Source: Rhynchosporium graminicola (lineage: Eukaryota; Ascomycota; Leotiomycetes; Helotiales; Ploettnerulaceae). From it: a stretch of DNA of 64,000 nt. Made by a program: the position numbers and the translations under genes. How positions within the stretch are numbered: the first letter of the stretch is position 1; every line of letters starts with the position of its first letter. Where the stretch lies: positions 27,646-91,645 of the forward strand of contig FJUW01000095.1 of NCBI GenBank assembly GCA_900074885.1, read 5' to 3'. Shown in pieces: positions 47,577 through 60,180 of this stretch. The notes beneath the pieces were generated by a model that saw nothing but the letters and a program-made list of their open reading frames with translations, had not been told where the DNA came from and did not search any database.

Positions 47577-48550
47577 GACGAGCCTGTATACCGCGTACCA
47601 GTTAGAACCAGGAACGTTATAGATTCCTTCAGAGATAAAACTCGATTATAAAGATAGAACCAGAGGGGACAGAGCTAGCGGGGGTGCAGAGCCAGAGAGG
47701 AGAGCTAGAGAGGACAGTGGAGATGAGAATAAGTATATCATAGAGTATAAGACTTTTAAAGCGTACTATTAGTATATATTACATATAGATAGCTATCGAT
47801 ATCTACTTTAAAACGTAATATCGTGCGATTTATTATTGCCTTATAGCTTATACGGATACTGAAATATCGAGCTGCAGATCGGCGATATATAGTATAGCTT
47901 AGGAACTTTATCTATAGGAACTATATTTATTTAGGACTTAGATAAGGGAACTTTACAGGATAGAGTAATCTTTATACTCGTTGAAAGTTATAGTATACTT
48001 AATTAAGTATATTATAAAGAAATATAAGTAGTAATATAATTATAAGTTAGGCTGACTAGTATTCTATTATTAGCCTCTTATCTTAACCTGAAATCCGTAT
48101 TCTCAGGTTCAGTATCCTCGAGTAGTTCCTTAAATCTTATTTCTATAAGTCCCTAAGGTGCAATTTCTTCTTCCTAACTCGAAAAGTATTCTATCCTCTC
48201 TTAGGCCCGCTCGATATCCCTATCGACTAACTCGAGTTCCTATACTTTATATCTAGTCCTCGACAGAACGTGCTATCTTCTGATTCTAGTATATGTAATA
48301 TCCTCTTCTATTGCCTCGCGTATGAATTAGACTTTTATATATACTCTTTATAATACGCTAGATTCCTTCTTCTAGAAAGACTTATACTCTCTAGTTAGGA
48401 CCCTTAGCTATTTACGACTTTCTAATTATAGCCGTAGAGTTACTATACTTAGAAGTAGAGATATATCGGGGCGTTTTCGCTTCGTATTGAAAAGCGATTC
48501 CTTTCCGGGCTTACGCTGGATAATATTCTAGCGTTAATATTCAATAGATA

Positions 48551-48779
48551 ATCTATCGTACACTTTCACCTGTTATATATAGTCACGTTATGTCTGATCA
48601 CCTGCATAGCCTAGTATATACTCATATGATCTCCTTATAAATTTATAGTAAGCTTTCTCTCTTTCTTCTGAAGAGATAACGCTCTCGATAATTAATATTC
48701 AGAGATTATAAATTTCCTATCTCCTGATTCCTTAAAGTGATCTTTTACTACTAATAAAGCCTACCTTACTTTTATATTA
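48551..48779 (+). repeat. 5' LTR of copia element
   Basis: Aligns end to end with 58692-58921; differences are mostly C/T and G/A. Shared segments include actttcacctgttatatata and gctttctctctt. The exact first base is uncertain by a few positions. Confidence 0.75.
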
Positions 48780-51700
48780 TAATTAAGAGCTATATTAATA
48801 TATCGCTTTTAAAGCTACTTATTATATATATAGAAGTAAAGCTTTAATCTAGCTTTTAATCACTAGAGTTATCTATTTAGGCCTTTTATAATATAATAAT
48901 TAATATTCTATAAGCTCCTTATAGCTTTTTAACTACTTAATTATATCTTTTAAAGATCTTTCTAATAATTTACTTAATCTTAGTAATAGAATAGTCTATA
49001 AGAAGCTAGGGTAATAACTAGATTAGATTTCCTATATTTAATTTATAGCTAGAATAATTAGAGTATAGTAATATATAGATCTAGATCTACTAGATTAAGC
49101 ATCTCCTATCGAGCTCTTTTAGATTAGACTACGATAGCTATAAGAGATCGCTAACAGCGAGAATTAAAGCTCTAAAGTAGATTTTAATATAGAAATAAAA
49201 GCTTAAGAGCTTAAATTAGTTTAATAAGCTAAAAAGCAGATTTCTGAGCTAACTAAAAGCACTCGAGACACGAGTTAAGTACTTAATACGACTCCTATAT
49301 GCCTTATCTTAGCTAAACCTAAAAAACTAGTTATAATTACTATAGCGTCTTGAAAATCTAAAGTAGAGATTAAAAATAAGTAATTTATACTTAATCTCGC
49401 TACTTATAACTAAAAAGCTCTTACTTACGCTAAAATCTATATATAGATTAAGAAGTTAATATTACTTACTTATTTAGCTTTAGCGATTAAGAGATTACTA
49501 ATCGAAAAGAGAGTAAACCTTTAATATCTTCTTCGAGCCCTAAGATAAGAGCTCTATTAAATTAATACGATTATTTAATCTAATATATAGAAAGCTTATA
49601 GACTTTATCTTATTATAGGAATATCCGCTAGAGGTAAAAGAAGAGGTAATAACTCTAATCCTTAAGCTTAGATTATTAAACTTTAAGCTTTAATTAGAGA
49701 TTATATACTTTATAAGGTCTTAGATATCGAAAGATCTCTTAGAATTATAGATTTCCTAAATATAATTAAATCTTTCGATTATTTCTAAGTAAATAGCTTT
49801 CTAATCGAGTATTAAAGAGCTAAGCTATACGGAAAACTCTCTCTATATACTCTTAAGGAGCTTATAAAGGAGGTCTATATAAGTTAAGTTAATTATATAT
49901 ATTAGAAGTTTTAGAGCGATATAACTAAAGGTTAAGGCGTTTTCTTAATACTCGGATCTCGAGGTATTACTAAAAATACCTTATCTAGCTTAGCTACTAG
50001 GAGATCAGATCGAATCGAGTATATATACTTTTACTAAAAGGATAAACCTTATACTTAGAAGCTAATAAATTATACTAAATTATAGCTCGCTATATATAAA
50101 TAAGTCTATATTACTAGTAAATATAGTACTCTAATTATAATTAAAGCTTAAGATCTAGAGGTTAATATAGTAATACGCTAACGATTTATCTTTAGTAAAT
50201 AGAAAGATCTTTAAGTTAGCTATAGAATAGATCGCTCGATCTCTTAAGCTACTTAAGATCTCCTTAGTAAAGTATTAAGAGATTTAAAATATAAGTTAAG
50301 CTTCCTTAGGAATATCTTAGATAAAAATATAAAATAAAGTAGAAAGAAAATAGAACTAGTTATTATACTTTTCTTAGATAATAATTAGAAGCTTATAGAA
50401 TCACTAGGTATCTTTCTAGTTAAGAGTAGAGCTTATCCGCTCTCTTAATCTACTTTATTTAATAACTATAGAGCTACGAACCTAGTTAATAATTATAATC
50501 TCTTAGTTAAAAGATCTTTTATTAAGTTAAGGATTAATAATTATATAGAGAGTAGAATCTCTTAGATCCCTATTAGTAAGCGCGGAACTTATCTAATAAA
50601 AGAACTCCTTTTAGAACTAAATAGAAAGTACTTTAATCTTAAGCTTTATAATATTATAATAATAGATAGTTTTTATACTAATATTATCTTAGAAGGTCGA
50701 TTATTAGACTTAGGTATCTAGTACTATAGATTAGATTATACCTTACGATAAGAAGAAGAAGGGATTCTATAGATCTCTTACTTAGTTATTCGAAAGCTTA
50801 AATGAAAACAGAATCTAGTATTCTTTAAATATAAAGCTTATTTAAACTATTTATTTTCAAAATAATTCTCTCCTTTAAGTATAATAAGTATAGTAATCTA
50901 CTTAATATAAATTTATATATCTCTAGATCTATCTATTAAAAGATCTATTACTAAATTAGCTTAAAGAGTAATTAATAGAAAAGATTCCGAAAAGATATAA
51001 TATCTAAGAGCTAATTACTTTATACTAGATACTCTTAGGAAGCTTATAAGCTATACTTAAGGAGTTATAATTACTAAAGGGGTAAGAAAGTATAAATACG
51101 AGTATTATATAATAATATATACTTTATAAAGGGTCTCTAGATAGCTACTAGAAAGGAAATCCCCTTATCTATTTTAGAGGATAATATAAGATCTATTTAA
51201 CTATCTATTATACTAGGGGAGATTATAGTTACTTCTAATTAAGTGCGAATATAATAGACTAATTATTACTTTTACTTTAAAAACTAAGAAATACGATAAA
51301 ATCTTTAAGTGTCTCGAAGATTTTAAAGCTTAAGTAAAAAGGTAATTTAGCCTCGCTATCTATATATTTAAATATAATTAGGAGAAAGTAGTTATAGTAA
51401 TTTAAGGATTTATATACTATTAAAAGTAGTATTTAAAGCTTAGAATCGAAATCGAGCTTTAACTAGCTTATACTTATAAGCTAAATAGCGGAATTAAAAG
51501 AGTAAGATCGGAAGTATATCTAAAGGAATCTATATATAACTATTAGCTAATCTCTTAGACTTCCTAGGTCTAGAGTATAGTTTAGCTACTACTTATCTAT
51601 TTAATAAATTACTTAGAAGAGGTAATAATTAGAGATCTCCTTTTAAAGAGAATAATAAATAGTTTCGTAACTATTTCCGATTCTATAAACTAGCTATTAT

Positions 51701-53974
51701 TACTCGCCTAACTATAGATTTCAGACTAAATTAGAGCTTAATTTATATATATAGATATAAAGTATACTTATTAATAAAGGAAAGAATAAAAGAATAAGAA
51801 AATCAAGCGTTTAAAATCTTAGCGAGAGCTTATATTAGGTATTTAGTAAGCTATATAGCTTCTAATATTTATAAGATGTAGGTTCCCGCGCTCTAAAGGA
51901 TTATTATTATACGGAATATATATTTTAATAAAAACGAATTCTATATCTCTTCTCTAGAGGAAAGAATTATAATTACTAAAGAGAAGACTTAAATAATCTG
52001 CGACTTTATTAAGGAAGCTGAAATTTAACTAGTTTAAGCTAAGCTCTTTAATAGTATTTCAGAAGATATCCTTAAAGAAATCTCTTTAGAGATTAAGTTA
52101 AATAAAAGAAGATTAAAAGAACTCCTTAATCCCTTAGTTTATTTCGCAGAAGCTCGCGATACTTAAGAGAGTTAGAATCTAGGGGTAAAAGGAACTAATA
52201 ACTTTTCTAGAGATTAGCTTATTTTTACTAGCTTTTAGACCTCGGATACTACCTTATTAGTAGATATATATAATAAAGAAGTAATAAGATAAAGCTATTA
52301 TATATTAATCCTAGAGCTTATAATAAGTATAATATAGAGCTCAGAGGAGCTAGCTATAGATAAGGAAATACTACTTATAAACCATAAAAGGGATATATAA
52401 ATTAAGAGTAAGTAATATACTTACTCCTCAAATAATTAAGTCGCTAAAAGGATACCTATATATTCTAATCAAGTTACTAAAGAAGCACTTATATCGATAA
52501 TACCTCGATTATCTAGGATTAAGGTTCGAATACTATATAAACTTCCGCTGAAGGAGTACTAAGTAATTCTTAATTATTCGACTAATAAGTTAGATATAGA
52601 ATCAGATTCGATTAGATCTTCTAATAACTATATCGAGAGATTATTAGAAGTTTAAAACTTAAATTCTGAAAAGAAGCTTTTAAAAGCTAAGGAGAAAGCT
52701 ATAAAGAAGCTTAAGTATCTAAAGAAAGTAAATAGTACTCTAGTATTTCAAGTACTAAGTACTATAATAAACTCTAAGTATATAGAGAACTCTTATCGAA
52801 AGATTAGAAGTAAATAAACTTAGGGTACTTAAGTAATAAATAATCTCTCTTATAAAGAACCTCTAAAATATAATCTTAAGTTACTAATAGATCCTTATAT
52901 TTCTACTCTTATACCTAATTAGTATATAGAAGTAGAAGAAGATATTACTAACCTAAGAATAATATATAAAGTAATCTTAATATCTTTTAAAACACGCTAG
53001 ATACTTAAAGTAGATAATTTAATAATAGCTACTACTAAAGAAGCTTAGTCTTAAAATATTAATAGAAAGCTTAAACTTCTAAGGATAAAAGTAGTTAATC
53101 TCCTACTAGAACTAAAGAGATTTAATAATCTTAAGAATTATTTAATAAAAGCTTAGTTTTCTAAAGATATAGATCTAGAAATAGAAAATATAGAAAAATA
53201 AGGCTATTAGTAACTAGAGATATATAATTAGTATATAATATAAAAGCTTATTCCTCTTATATAGGTTTTTAAGTATAAACTTAATAAAGATAACTATATT
53301 AAAAGATATCAATCTCGGATTATAGTTAGAAGTGATCTTTAAAGTAAAGTAATAATTATCTTAACTTACGCTAGCACGCTTAATGCTAAATTATTCCGAA
53401 TAGTAAGAGCTTTTATAGTATACTTCGATCTAGAGATTAAGTATTTTAATATTATTAATATATTTATTAATACCTTAAGGGATATTAAAAGAGAAAGAGT
53501 ATACTACTCCTTTCCTCTTAGAAGATTAAATCCCAGAAAAGTACTTAAAGTCGATCGTACTCTCTATAGAATAAGAGATTCTCTATACCTATAGTATAAA
53601 TATATAGCTAATACCTTAACTAAACTTAAGCTATCTCTATATCTAGAGGAGCTTTATATATTTATAGATAAAGATTATAAACTAATAGTTATATTCTATA
53701 TAGATAATATATAAGTACTTTTCTATAATAATAATAAGGAGCTCGGGTAAGTATAATAATCACTTAGTACGCTAAGGTAAATAGGTATAATAGAATAGTA
53801 GAATAGTTACTAGAGGTTCGCTAGTAATAATCTAGTTAATATAGAAACTAATTACTAAGAAGAGAAAGTTCTTCCTTCCTCTCTAATTCTGAAGTATAAG
53901 AGTAAGAGGCACTAAGCGTATAGACCTATTATAGTAGGGCTTTATCGATTATCTGAATACGGAATACGATATAC

Positions 53975-55888
53975 TGTGACGGCGCATGGTATACGTGGCA
54001 GATACGGGCCAGTATCGGTGCCTTAGGCATACCCTCCTTATATATATAGAAGGTGCAGACTACTTCAGAGCTCTAAATCTTTCTATTTCCTTCGTACTAG
54101 ACTATATAAGATCGCTCTTAGCCTCCCTACTTATTTATTCTTACTTATATACTACCTTAAGTCTTATATTATTATATTAAATAGAAAGATTAAGACTACT
54201 AGGGATAATATTAAATAATATCTTACTTAGAAAACTCGATTTGTATATACGATTACTAAGGAGCTCTTCGCTAAGTTATCTTTACTTACCTTAGATTTTC
54301 GGAATTATATAGAAATAGTTAGTACTATTAATTACGAATTCAATAGTTAGGTTTTTAAAAGAGCTAAGATTCTAGAGATCTCTCAGATAGCTAGGAATTT
54401 GAACGTAATTCAGCCTTAGAAGTATTAGTATTACTACGAAGTTACTCTCAGATACTTCGAAACTCGTTCTTTCGTACGTACGAAATAAAATAGCAGACGA
54501 ATTTTAAGTAGAAACTTCCTTATAAGCCTTAATATTTATTATCTCCTTACTTAACTTTAACCTTCCGAAAGTAGCTCTAATAGCGAAAAACCTTACTTTT
54601 AAGCTAGAACGAAATAGCTTATTACCTTAGCGGAAATTACCGGAATCCGACTCGTAACCCTTATACCCCGGTATAATTTATTCCCCTCGGCAGAATCGAC
54701 CTCTTTCTATTAGAAAAGAACCTTTATCCTCTTACCTAACTTTAACTTTCCGAAAGTAGCTCTAATAGCGAAAAACCTTACTTTTAAGCTAGAATAAAGT
54801 AGCTTATTACCCTAGCGGAAATTATCGGAATTCGACTCGTAATCCCTATACCCTAGTATAATTTAGCTCCCCTTAGCAGAATCGACCTCCTTCTACTAGA
54901 AAAGAATCTTTATCCTCTTACTCGACTTTAACTTTCCGAAAGTAGCTCTAATAGCGAAAAACCTTACTTTTAAGCTAGAACGAAATAGCTTATTACCTTA
55001 GCGGAAATTACCGGAATCCGACTCGTAACTCTTATACCCCGGTATAATTTATTCCCCTCGGCAGAATCGACCTCTTTCTATTAGAAAAGAACCTTTATCC
55101 TCTTACCTAACTTTAACTTTCCGAAAGTAGCTCTAATAGCGAAAAACCTTACTTTTAAGCTAGAATAAAGTAGCTTATTACCCTAGCGGAAATTATCGGA
55201 ATTCGACTTATAATCCTTATACCCCGGTATAATTTATCCCCCTTAGCAGAATCGACCTCTTTCTATTAGAACTTTTAATTTAATACTTTCTATATCTACT
55301 TAATAAAGATATCTAACTCTTCTTAATCTTTTAGCTTCTTTAGAATTCGATTTAGACTTTCGTTTCTTTCGTAACCTTTAAGTGTTTTAATTACTTACTT
55401 AGCCTCGCTTATTTAGTAAAACTCGGTATTATAATTACTAGTAAACTCTATCTAGGAACTTACTTTAGAATCGTAATTTCGCTCCAATCGTAGTAATATT
55501 ACCGGAGATTACGTTTCCCTCTGCAGAAGAGATAATCTCGGTACTAAATTAGTATCTATAGTTTCAGTTCGATGGAAATTTAGAAGGTTATCTTAATATT
55601 TAACTGCGTTTTATACTTATTTTATTTCCTTAGTTACTTCGATTCTTTAAGGCTCGAGGGCGAGCTTTTATCTTAGAAGGGGGTAATATAACGGCGCATA
55701 GTATACGTAGCAGATACGGGCTAGTATCAGTGCCTTAGGTATACCCTCCTTATATATATAGAAAGTGCAGACTCCTTTAGAGCTCTATATCTTTCTGTTT
55801 CCTTTATACTAGACTATATAAGATCGCTCTTAGCCTCCTTACTTATTTATTCTTACTTATATACCGCCTTAAGTCTTGTGTCGTTATA
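53975..55888 (+). mobile_element. Non-autonomous LTR element nested in the copia element
   Basis: Two 202-bp LTRs, 53975-54176 and 55687-55888, start TGTGACGGCGCATGG / tataacggcgcatag and end with tattattata / tgtcgttata, consistent with original TGTAACGG..CGTTACA. A purine tract agaaggggg lies just before the right LTR. Flanks are tatac and tatat, a 5-bp target duplication differing by one C/T. The 1.5-kb interior has no gag or pol and contains four tandem repeats. This fits a LARD/TRIM-like element mobilised in trans. Confidence 0.82.
54545..55275. repeat. Four 185-bp tandem repeats
   Basis: Units recur at 185-186-bp spacing (anchor ccgaaagtagctctaatagc at 54565, 54750, 54936 and 55121). 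Units 1 and 3 resemble each other (gaacgaaatagc, accggaatcc) and units 2 and 4 resemble each other (gaataaagtagc, atcggaattc), so the array looks like a duplicated dimer. Confidence 0.9.
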
Positions 55889-58691
55889 TATATATATTCT
55901 AAGTGATATTAAGTAATTCCTTAGTATTAGAATACTCTATAATAGAAAGCTTAAAACTATCTTACTTATATATAATTAATATATTAAAAAGATCACGTAT
56001 AAATTTAATTAAATAGATAGAAACTACTTAACTATACTATTTCCTTAACTTAATCTTATTAAGAACTTAAACTAAGCTTTAAAGAAGTTAATTAAGGTAT
56101 TTCAAGAGAGAGTAAGATTAGTTCTCTATACTATAATTATAGTTCGACTAGACGTATTATATACTATCTCGAAGCTCTCTAAGTACTTAACTAATCCCTT
56201 ATTAGATTATTTTATAGCTATCTACTAGCTAATTCGATATCTTTATAGTTCTTAATTTCTAGGGATTATTTATAAAGGAGAATACTTAAGAGCTTTAGTA
56301 ATAGCTTCTAATACTTTATTTACAGATAATCTAGACTCTAGAAGATTATCCTAAGGATATCTAATCCTTATATAAAGAGGACTAGTGATTTAGAAAGCTT
56401 TAATATAAGATATAATTATAACTTCTATAACTAAAGCTAAATTACTTATATTAGTTAACCTAGTAAAAGAAACTAAAGCTCTTTAGAGATTCTTTAAAGA
56501 TCTTGCCTTCGATATTAGAGAGACTTAGGAGATCTTTTATAATAATTAATAAACGATTAAGCTAGTTATAAATAAAAGTAAGAGAATAATTACTAAACTA
56601 TAATATATCGATATTCAGAATATATAGTTTAAGTAAGAGCACGCTAAGGGATTATTTAAAGTAATATATTTACTAATAAATAATATACTAGTAGATAGCC
56701 TTACGAAGAATCTCACTTAATAAACATTCGAAGCTTTTAGATCTCTCTTAAATTTTAGATATTATAGATCATAAATAGAGAAGCTTTAAGTATAATATTA
56801 AGTCGCTTACTTAGCGTATTTTTTTTATTATATAAAATTCAGACTAAAAACTAACCTTTTAGGGATCTGCGAATAATTATATAAGAAAATTAAATACTTA
56901 CTCTAAGCTATTCTTCTAGCGCTTAATCCGGTACTTAGTATAATACTTTCCATCCTTAGAGAGAGTTCTATTACTATATAATTCTATAAACTTCTTAGTA
57001 GAAGCTCTACTTATACTATTACTACGATCTCTCTTCTTTAGAGAAAGTCTAAGTCTAATAGATTTTATATTAAGGATCTTGACCTCAGATTCTGACTCTA
57101 TATCGCTACTACCTTTCTTTAGAGCTCTCTTAGCTTTTATATCTTTAAGTACTTATCGAAGATTTATATAATAGTTCTTAAGAAACTAAGTAAATTAGTT
57201 AAGGTATTAAAAGATCAGAATTATTAGAAGGTTTACGGATTCCTTAGTACTAGTTCTCTTTCTATTTATAAACTCCTTAGCTTAGGTGATTATCTACAGA
57301 GTAGTAGGAATATAGCTATAAGAGGCATAGGAGTAGTATCTCTTTAACTTTATAGCTATATTTATATAATAGCGACCTTTTAGTCTAGTTCCCTTTATAC
57401 TTATACTAATATATCTCTAGTAAGGATCTTTATTCTCTTTACTTAGTAGATATTAGAATTTAAATAATATTAGTATTAGAAGATTACTTACTTATCTTAC
57501 GCTTTACTCTAGATCTAGGGGTAGTAGTAATAGACTTACGATTATAAGAAAGTATAGTAATCTTCTTTAAAGAAGAAGGAGCTTTTAGTATATAAGGAGA
57601 TAAATTAGTTCGCTAGAGAAGTAGAGAAAGTTCGCGGATAGAGTAATCAGAATAATTATCCAAGGGATTATACTATTTAGGCTTAAGCTCAGAATTATTA
57701 TCTCGATTAGTATAATTATTAGATCAGAAGGAACAGATTTTAGGATTATTTCGGGGTAGAGCTACTAGGCGATAAGGAGTAGAAGGGATATCTTCCTTAG
57801 AATAAGAGCTATTGAACTATATTATAAGTTATTAGGCAAAAGATTAAAGTGAAGGATAAAAATAATCTTATAATATCGCGATAGATAGATTTAATCGTAA
57901 AAGATCTTCTAGTAGTAGCAGAGGATTCTGCAATACGATGATATAATATAGGACGCGTATTAGCCTCTTCAGACGAGTTCTCCTTTCGTGATCTCTTATT
58001 TAGAGAATTAGAAGATATAATAATAATAATAATAGAAGATTTAAAATAAAGTTATTAATAGAAGGAGAGAGGTAGGCGCGAGTAATTATAGTATATTATA
58101 TTTAAAGGAAGAAGAACCTCTCTATATACGAGATAAGGGGTTCATATACCTACAATACTTCGGCTACCTACTCTTATAAGTAAATAAGACTAGCTACCTA
58201 GAGTGCTTCTTCGGTCTAGAAGCTTCTTCTGCCTAGAGTAATTTTTTACTCTTTTAGAATTAATAAATAATAATAAGGCAAGATCACTCGATTAGTTACG
58301 ATAGCTATTTATAACTCTCTAAGATTATATAACTTGAACTTCGATTTTAATTTATTCTATTGAACGCTTCTTTATAATATCTTACCTTTACTCTTATACT
58401 TAATAATTACTTAAAGCTTAGAAACAGCTGATTCTATACTATATATAAGGCTATAGCCTTATAATTTCCTTTATTTACTTAACTCTACTCTTTAATAGTT
58501 ACTTCGACTTTAATCAGTTTACGCACTTTATTTATACTTTCTTTTATTAATTTATATAAATAATAGAATTCACTCTCTCTGTTTAGAAGCTTCTTTACTT
58601 ACTTAGGGTATTTATATTCACTAACTAGGTAAAGGTATACGTATAATTAATAATAATCTCTAGACTTATACTAAGAGATTACTATAGGGGG

Positions 58692-58921
58692 TATATCATA
58701 TACTTTCACCTGTTATATATAGTCACGTTATATCTGATCACCTGCATAGCTTAGTGTATACTCATATGATCTCTTTATATATTTAAAGTAAGCTTTCTCT
58801 CTTCCTTCTGAAGGGATAACGCTCTCTATAATTAATATTCAGAGATAACTATAATTCTCCATCTCCTGATACCTTAAAGTGATCTTTCATTACTAATAAA
58901 GCCTGCCTTACTTTTGTATCA
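58692..58921 (+). repeat. 3' LTR of copia element
   Basis: Partner of 48551-48779, preceded by the purine tract atagggggt. It retains more CpA/TpG (for example ttgtatca where the left copy reads ttatatta). Confidence 0.75.
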
Positions 58922-60180
58922 TAATATTACTATTAGCAAGTATATTATCACAGATAGACTATTACCTGCGCCTAACGTCGATATAGCTATAATAGATACG
59001 CCCGGCTCTAGACGTAAGGATACCGCCCCGGCGCTAGCTAGTATTATAGATAATACTACGCTTACGGATGATTACGTACTATCGAGTAAGGGTATAGCTC
59101 TAGTTAGTACTATCGAAGAGACTATACTCGGTAGTATCCGACCTTCTACTCCTATTAATAGCTTAATAAGCTATTTGAGCGAGGATACAGTTAAGGCTGC
59201 AGCTCCTGCTAATATTATCGAAGAGAATATCCCGGGTAATATAGAGATATCGATTCGCGATAAGGCCTTAACTTATATTAATATCCTTAAACCCGCGTCC
59301 GGTAAAGCTATAGTTAATAAGGATAGTACGATAGTAGCTATAGATAAAGATATACTAATAACTAAGGAGAAAGCAGGAGGCGAGGAACTTAGCGTAGTAA
59401 GTGTCTCAGCTGGGAATATAGATTATAATACGATTATTATAGAGGAGAAGGAAGATACACGCTTCGAGCTTACCGAGAAGGGACCTTAGGTAGAGATAAC
59501 CTAAAGTACTACTAGTAGATCAATATAGCTTATCATGATCGAAGATAATAATAAGTAGATCGCTAATATTAGCAGCTTAATATAGCCGATTGTCACGGGG
59601 TAGCGGTTACCCCCTGACAAGTAAAAGCTAATGGCCTTCCCTCTACTTATACCTGATAAGCTGAACTGATTACATTCAGTTCAAAGTACCTTTTGGTCAG
59701 TTAGCGGAGTAGTTGCTTATCGCTGCTCCCGTCACACCGATCGTAGTTAATAAATCTGATAATAAGCAGATCGATAAGGTGCTAGCTTATATTCGTGATA
59801 TTATGCGAAGAGTCTCGGATAAGGATATCGAGTCTGAATATAATAATAATAATAGTAGTTCTAGTTCTCCCTAACGATTTTCTCGCTTATCTCGAGTTCA
59901 GGGGCGACTGAATCAGCTTTAAGAGAATTATATAGGATATATAATTAAAGTTCTTACGCGTCTAATTAAGTAGATTACAAGTCGTAATAGCGGAAAGTCT
60001 AAGAATACTAACTACTAGGGCTATTCTATGAATAAATACCTCTTATCTGAGATAGATACGATAAGTAAGATAAGTAGTAGTCTCGACTACCTTATTAAGG
60101 ATATTAATAAGTATTATATGAAATTATCTCGGGCTCGCTATTATCAGAAGGAATAGAGGGCAGCGAGACATATCTAAGTT
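58922..60180 (+). pseudogene. Transposon-like reading frame, partly open, split by a small insertion
   Basis: A 191-codon stretch ending at 59,489 is open, though without an ATG at its start, in a region where almost nothing else is. It is Ile/Thr/Ser/Asp-rich with no recognised domain. The same frame continues past a TAG with further TAG/TAA that look like mutated CAG/CAA, through the site of the 146-bp insertion, to about 60,180. Removing the insertion and one target repeat keeps the frame. It probably belongs to an older retroelement (gag-like composition), into which others inserted. Confidence 0.5.
59591..59736. mobile_element. Short solo-LTR-like insertion with 5-bp TSD
   Basis: 146-bp segment beginning TGTCACGGGG and ending GCTCCCGTCACA, flanked by perfect CCGAT repeats (59586-59590 and 59737-59741). 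Internal inverted repeats are GGGGTA-gcggt-TACCCC and GAACTGA-ttaca-TCAGTTC. CpA and TpG are frequent in it, unlike the DNA around it, so it was not visibly RIP-mutated. Confidence 0.85.

Larger units (their letters stand above)
48551..58921 (+). mobile_element. Ty1/copia LTR retrotransposon, RIP-inactivated, nested insertion
   Basis: Direct repeats at 48551-48779 and 58692-58921 (229-230 bp) bound the element; a purine tract (atagggggt) precedes the right one as a polypurine tract should. The plus-strand frame between them is full of TAA/TAG, but conserved blocks remain: an integrase-like region about 51,050-51,600; reverse transcriptase about 53,300-53,740 with a LYGLR-like LYRIRDS and an FYIDNI in the place of FYVDD; RNase H about 56,000-56,760 ending with LVDSLTKNLT. 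Integrase before RT is the copia order. A 1.9-kb LTR element interrupts it between RT and RNase H. The element is dead. About 1.9 kb between RNase H and the right LTR is not explained. Confidence 0.8.

Noticed and set aside
53986..54180. 64-codon frame
   Set aside because: Lies inside an LTR; product of the LTR sequence, not a gene.
54545..55275. CRISPR-like array
   Set aside because: Four contiguous 185-bp units without spacers inside a eukaryotic LTR element; ordinary tandem repeat.
48546..58926. Target duplication of the large copia element
   Set aside because: Bases flanking the LTR pair (gataa and taata) do not match; boundaries are uncertain by several bases after RIP, so no TSD is claimed.
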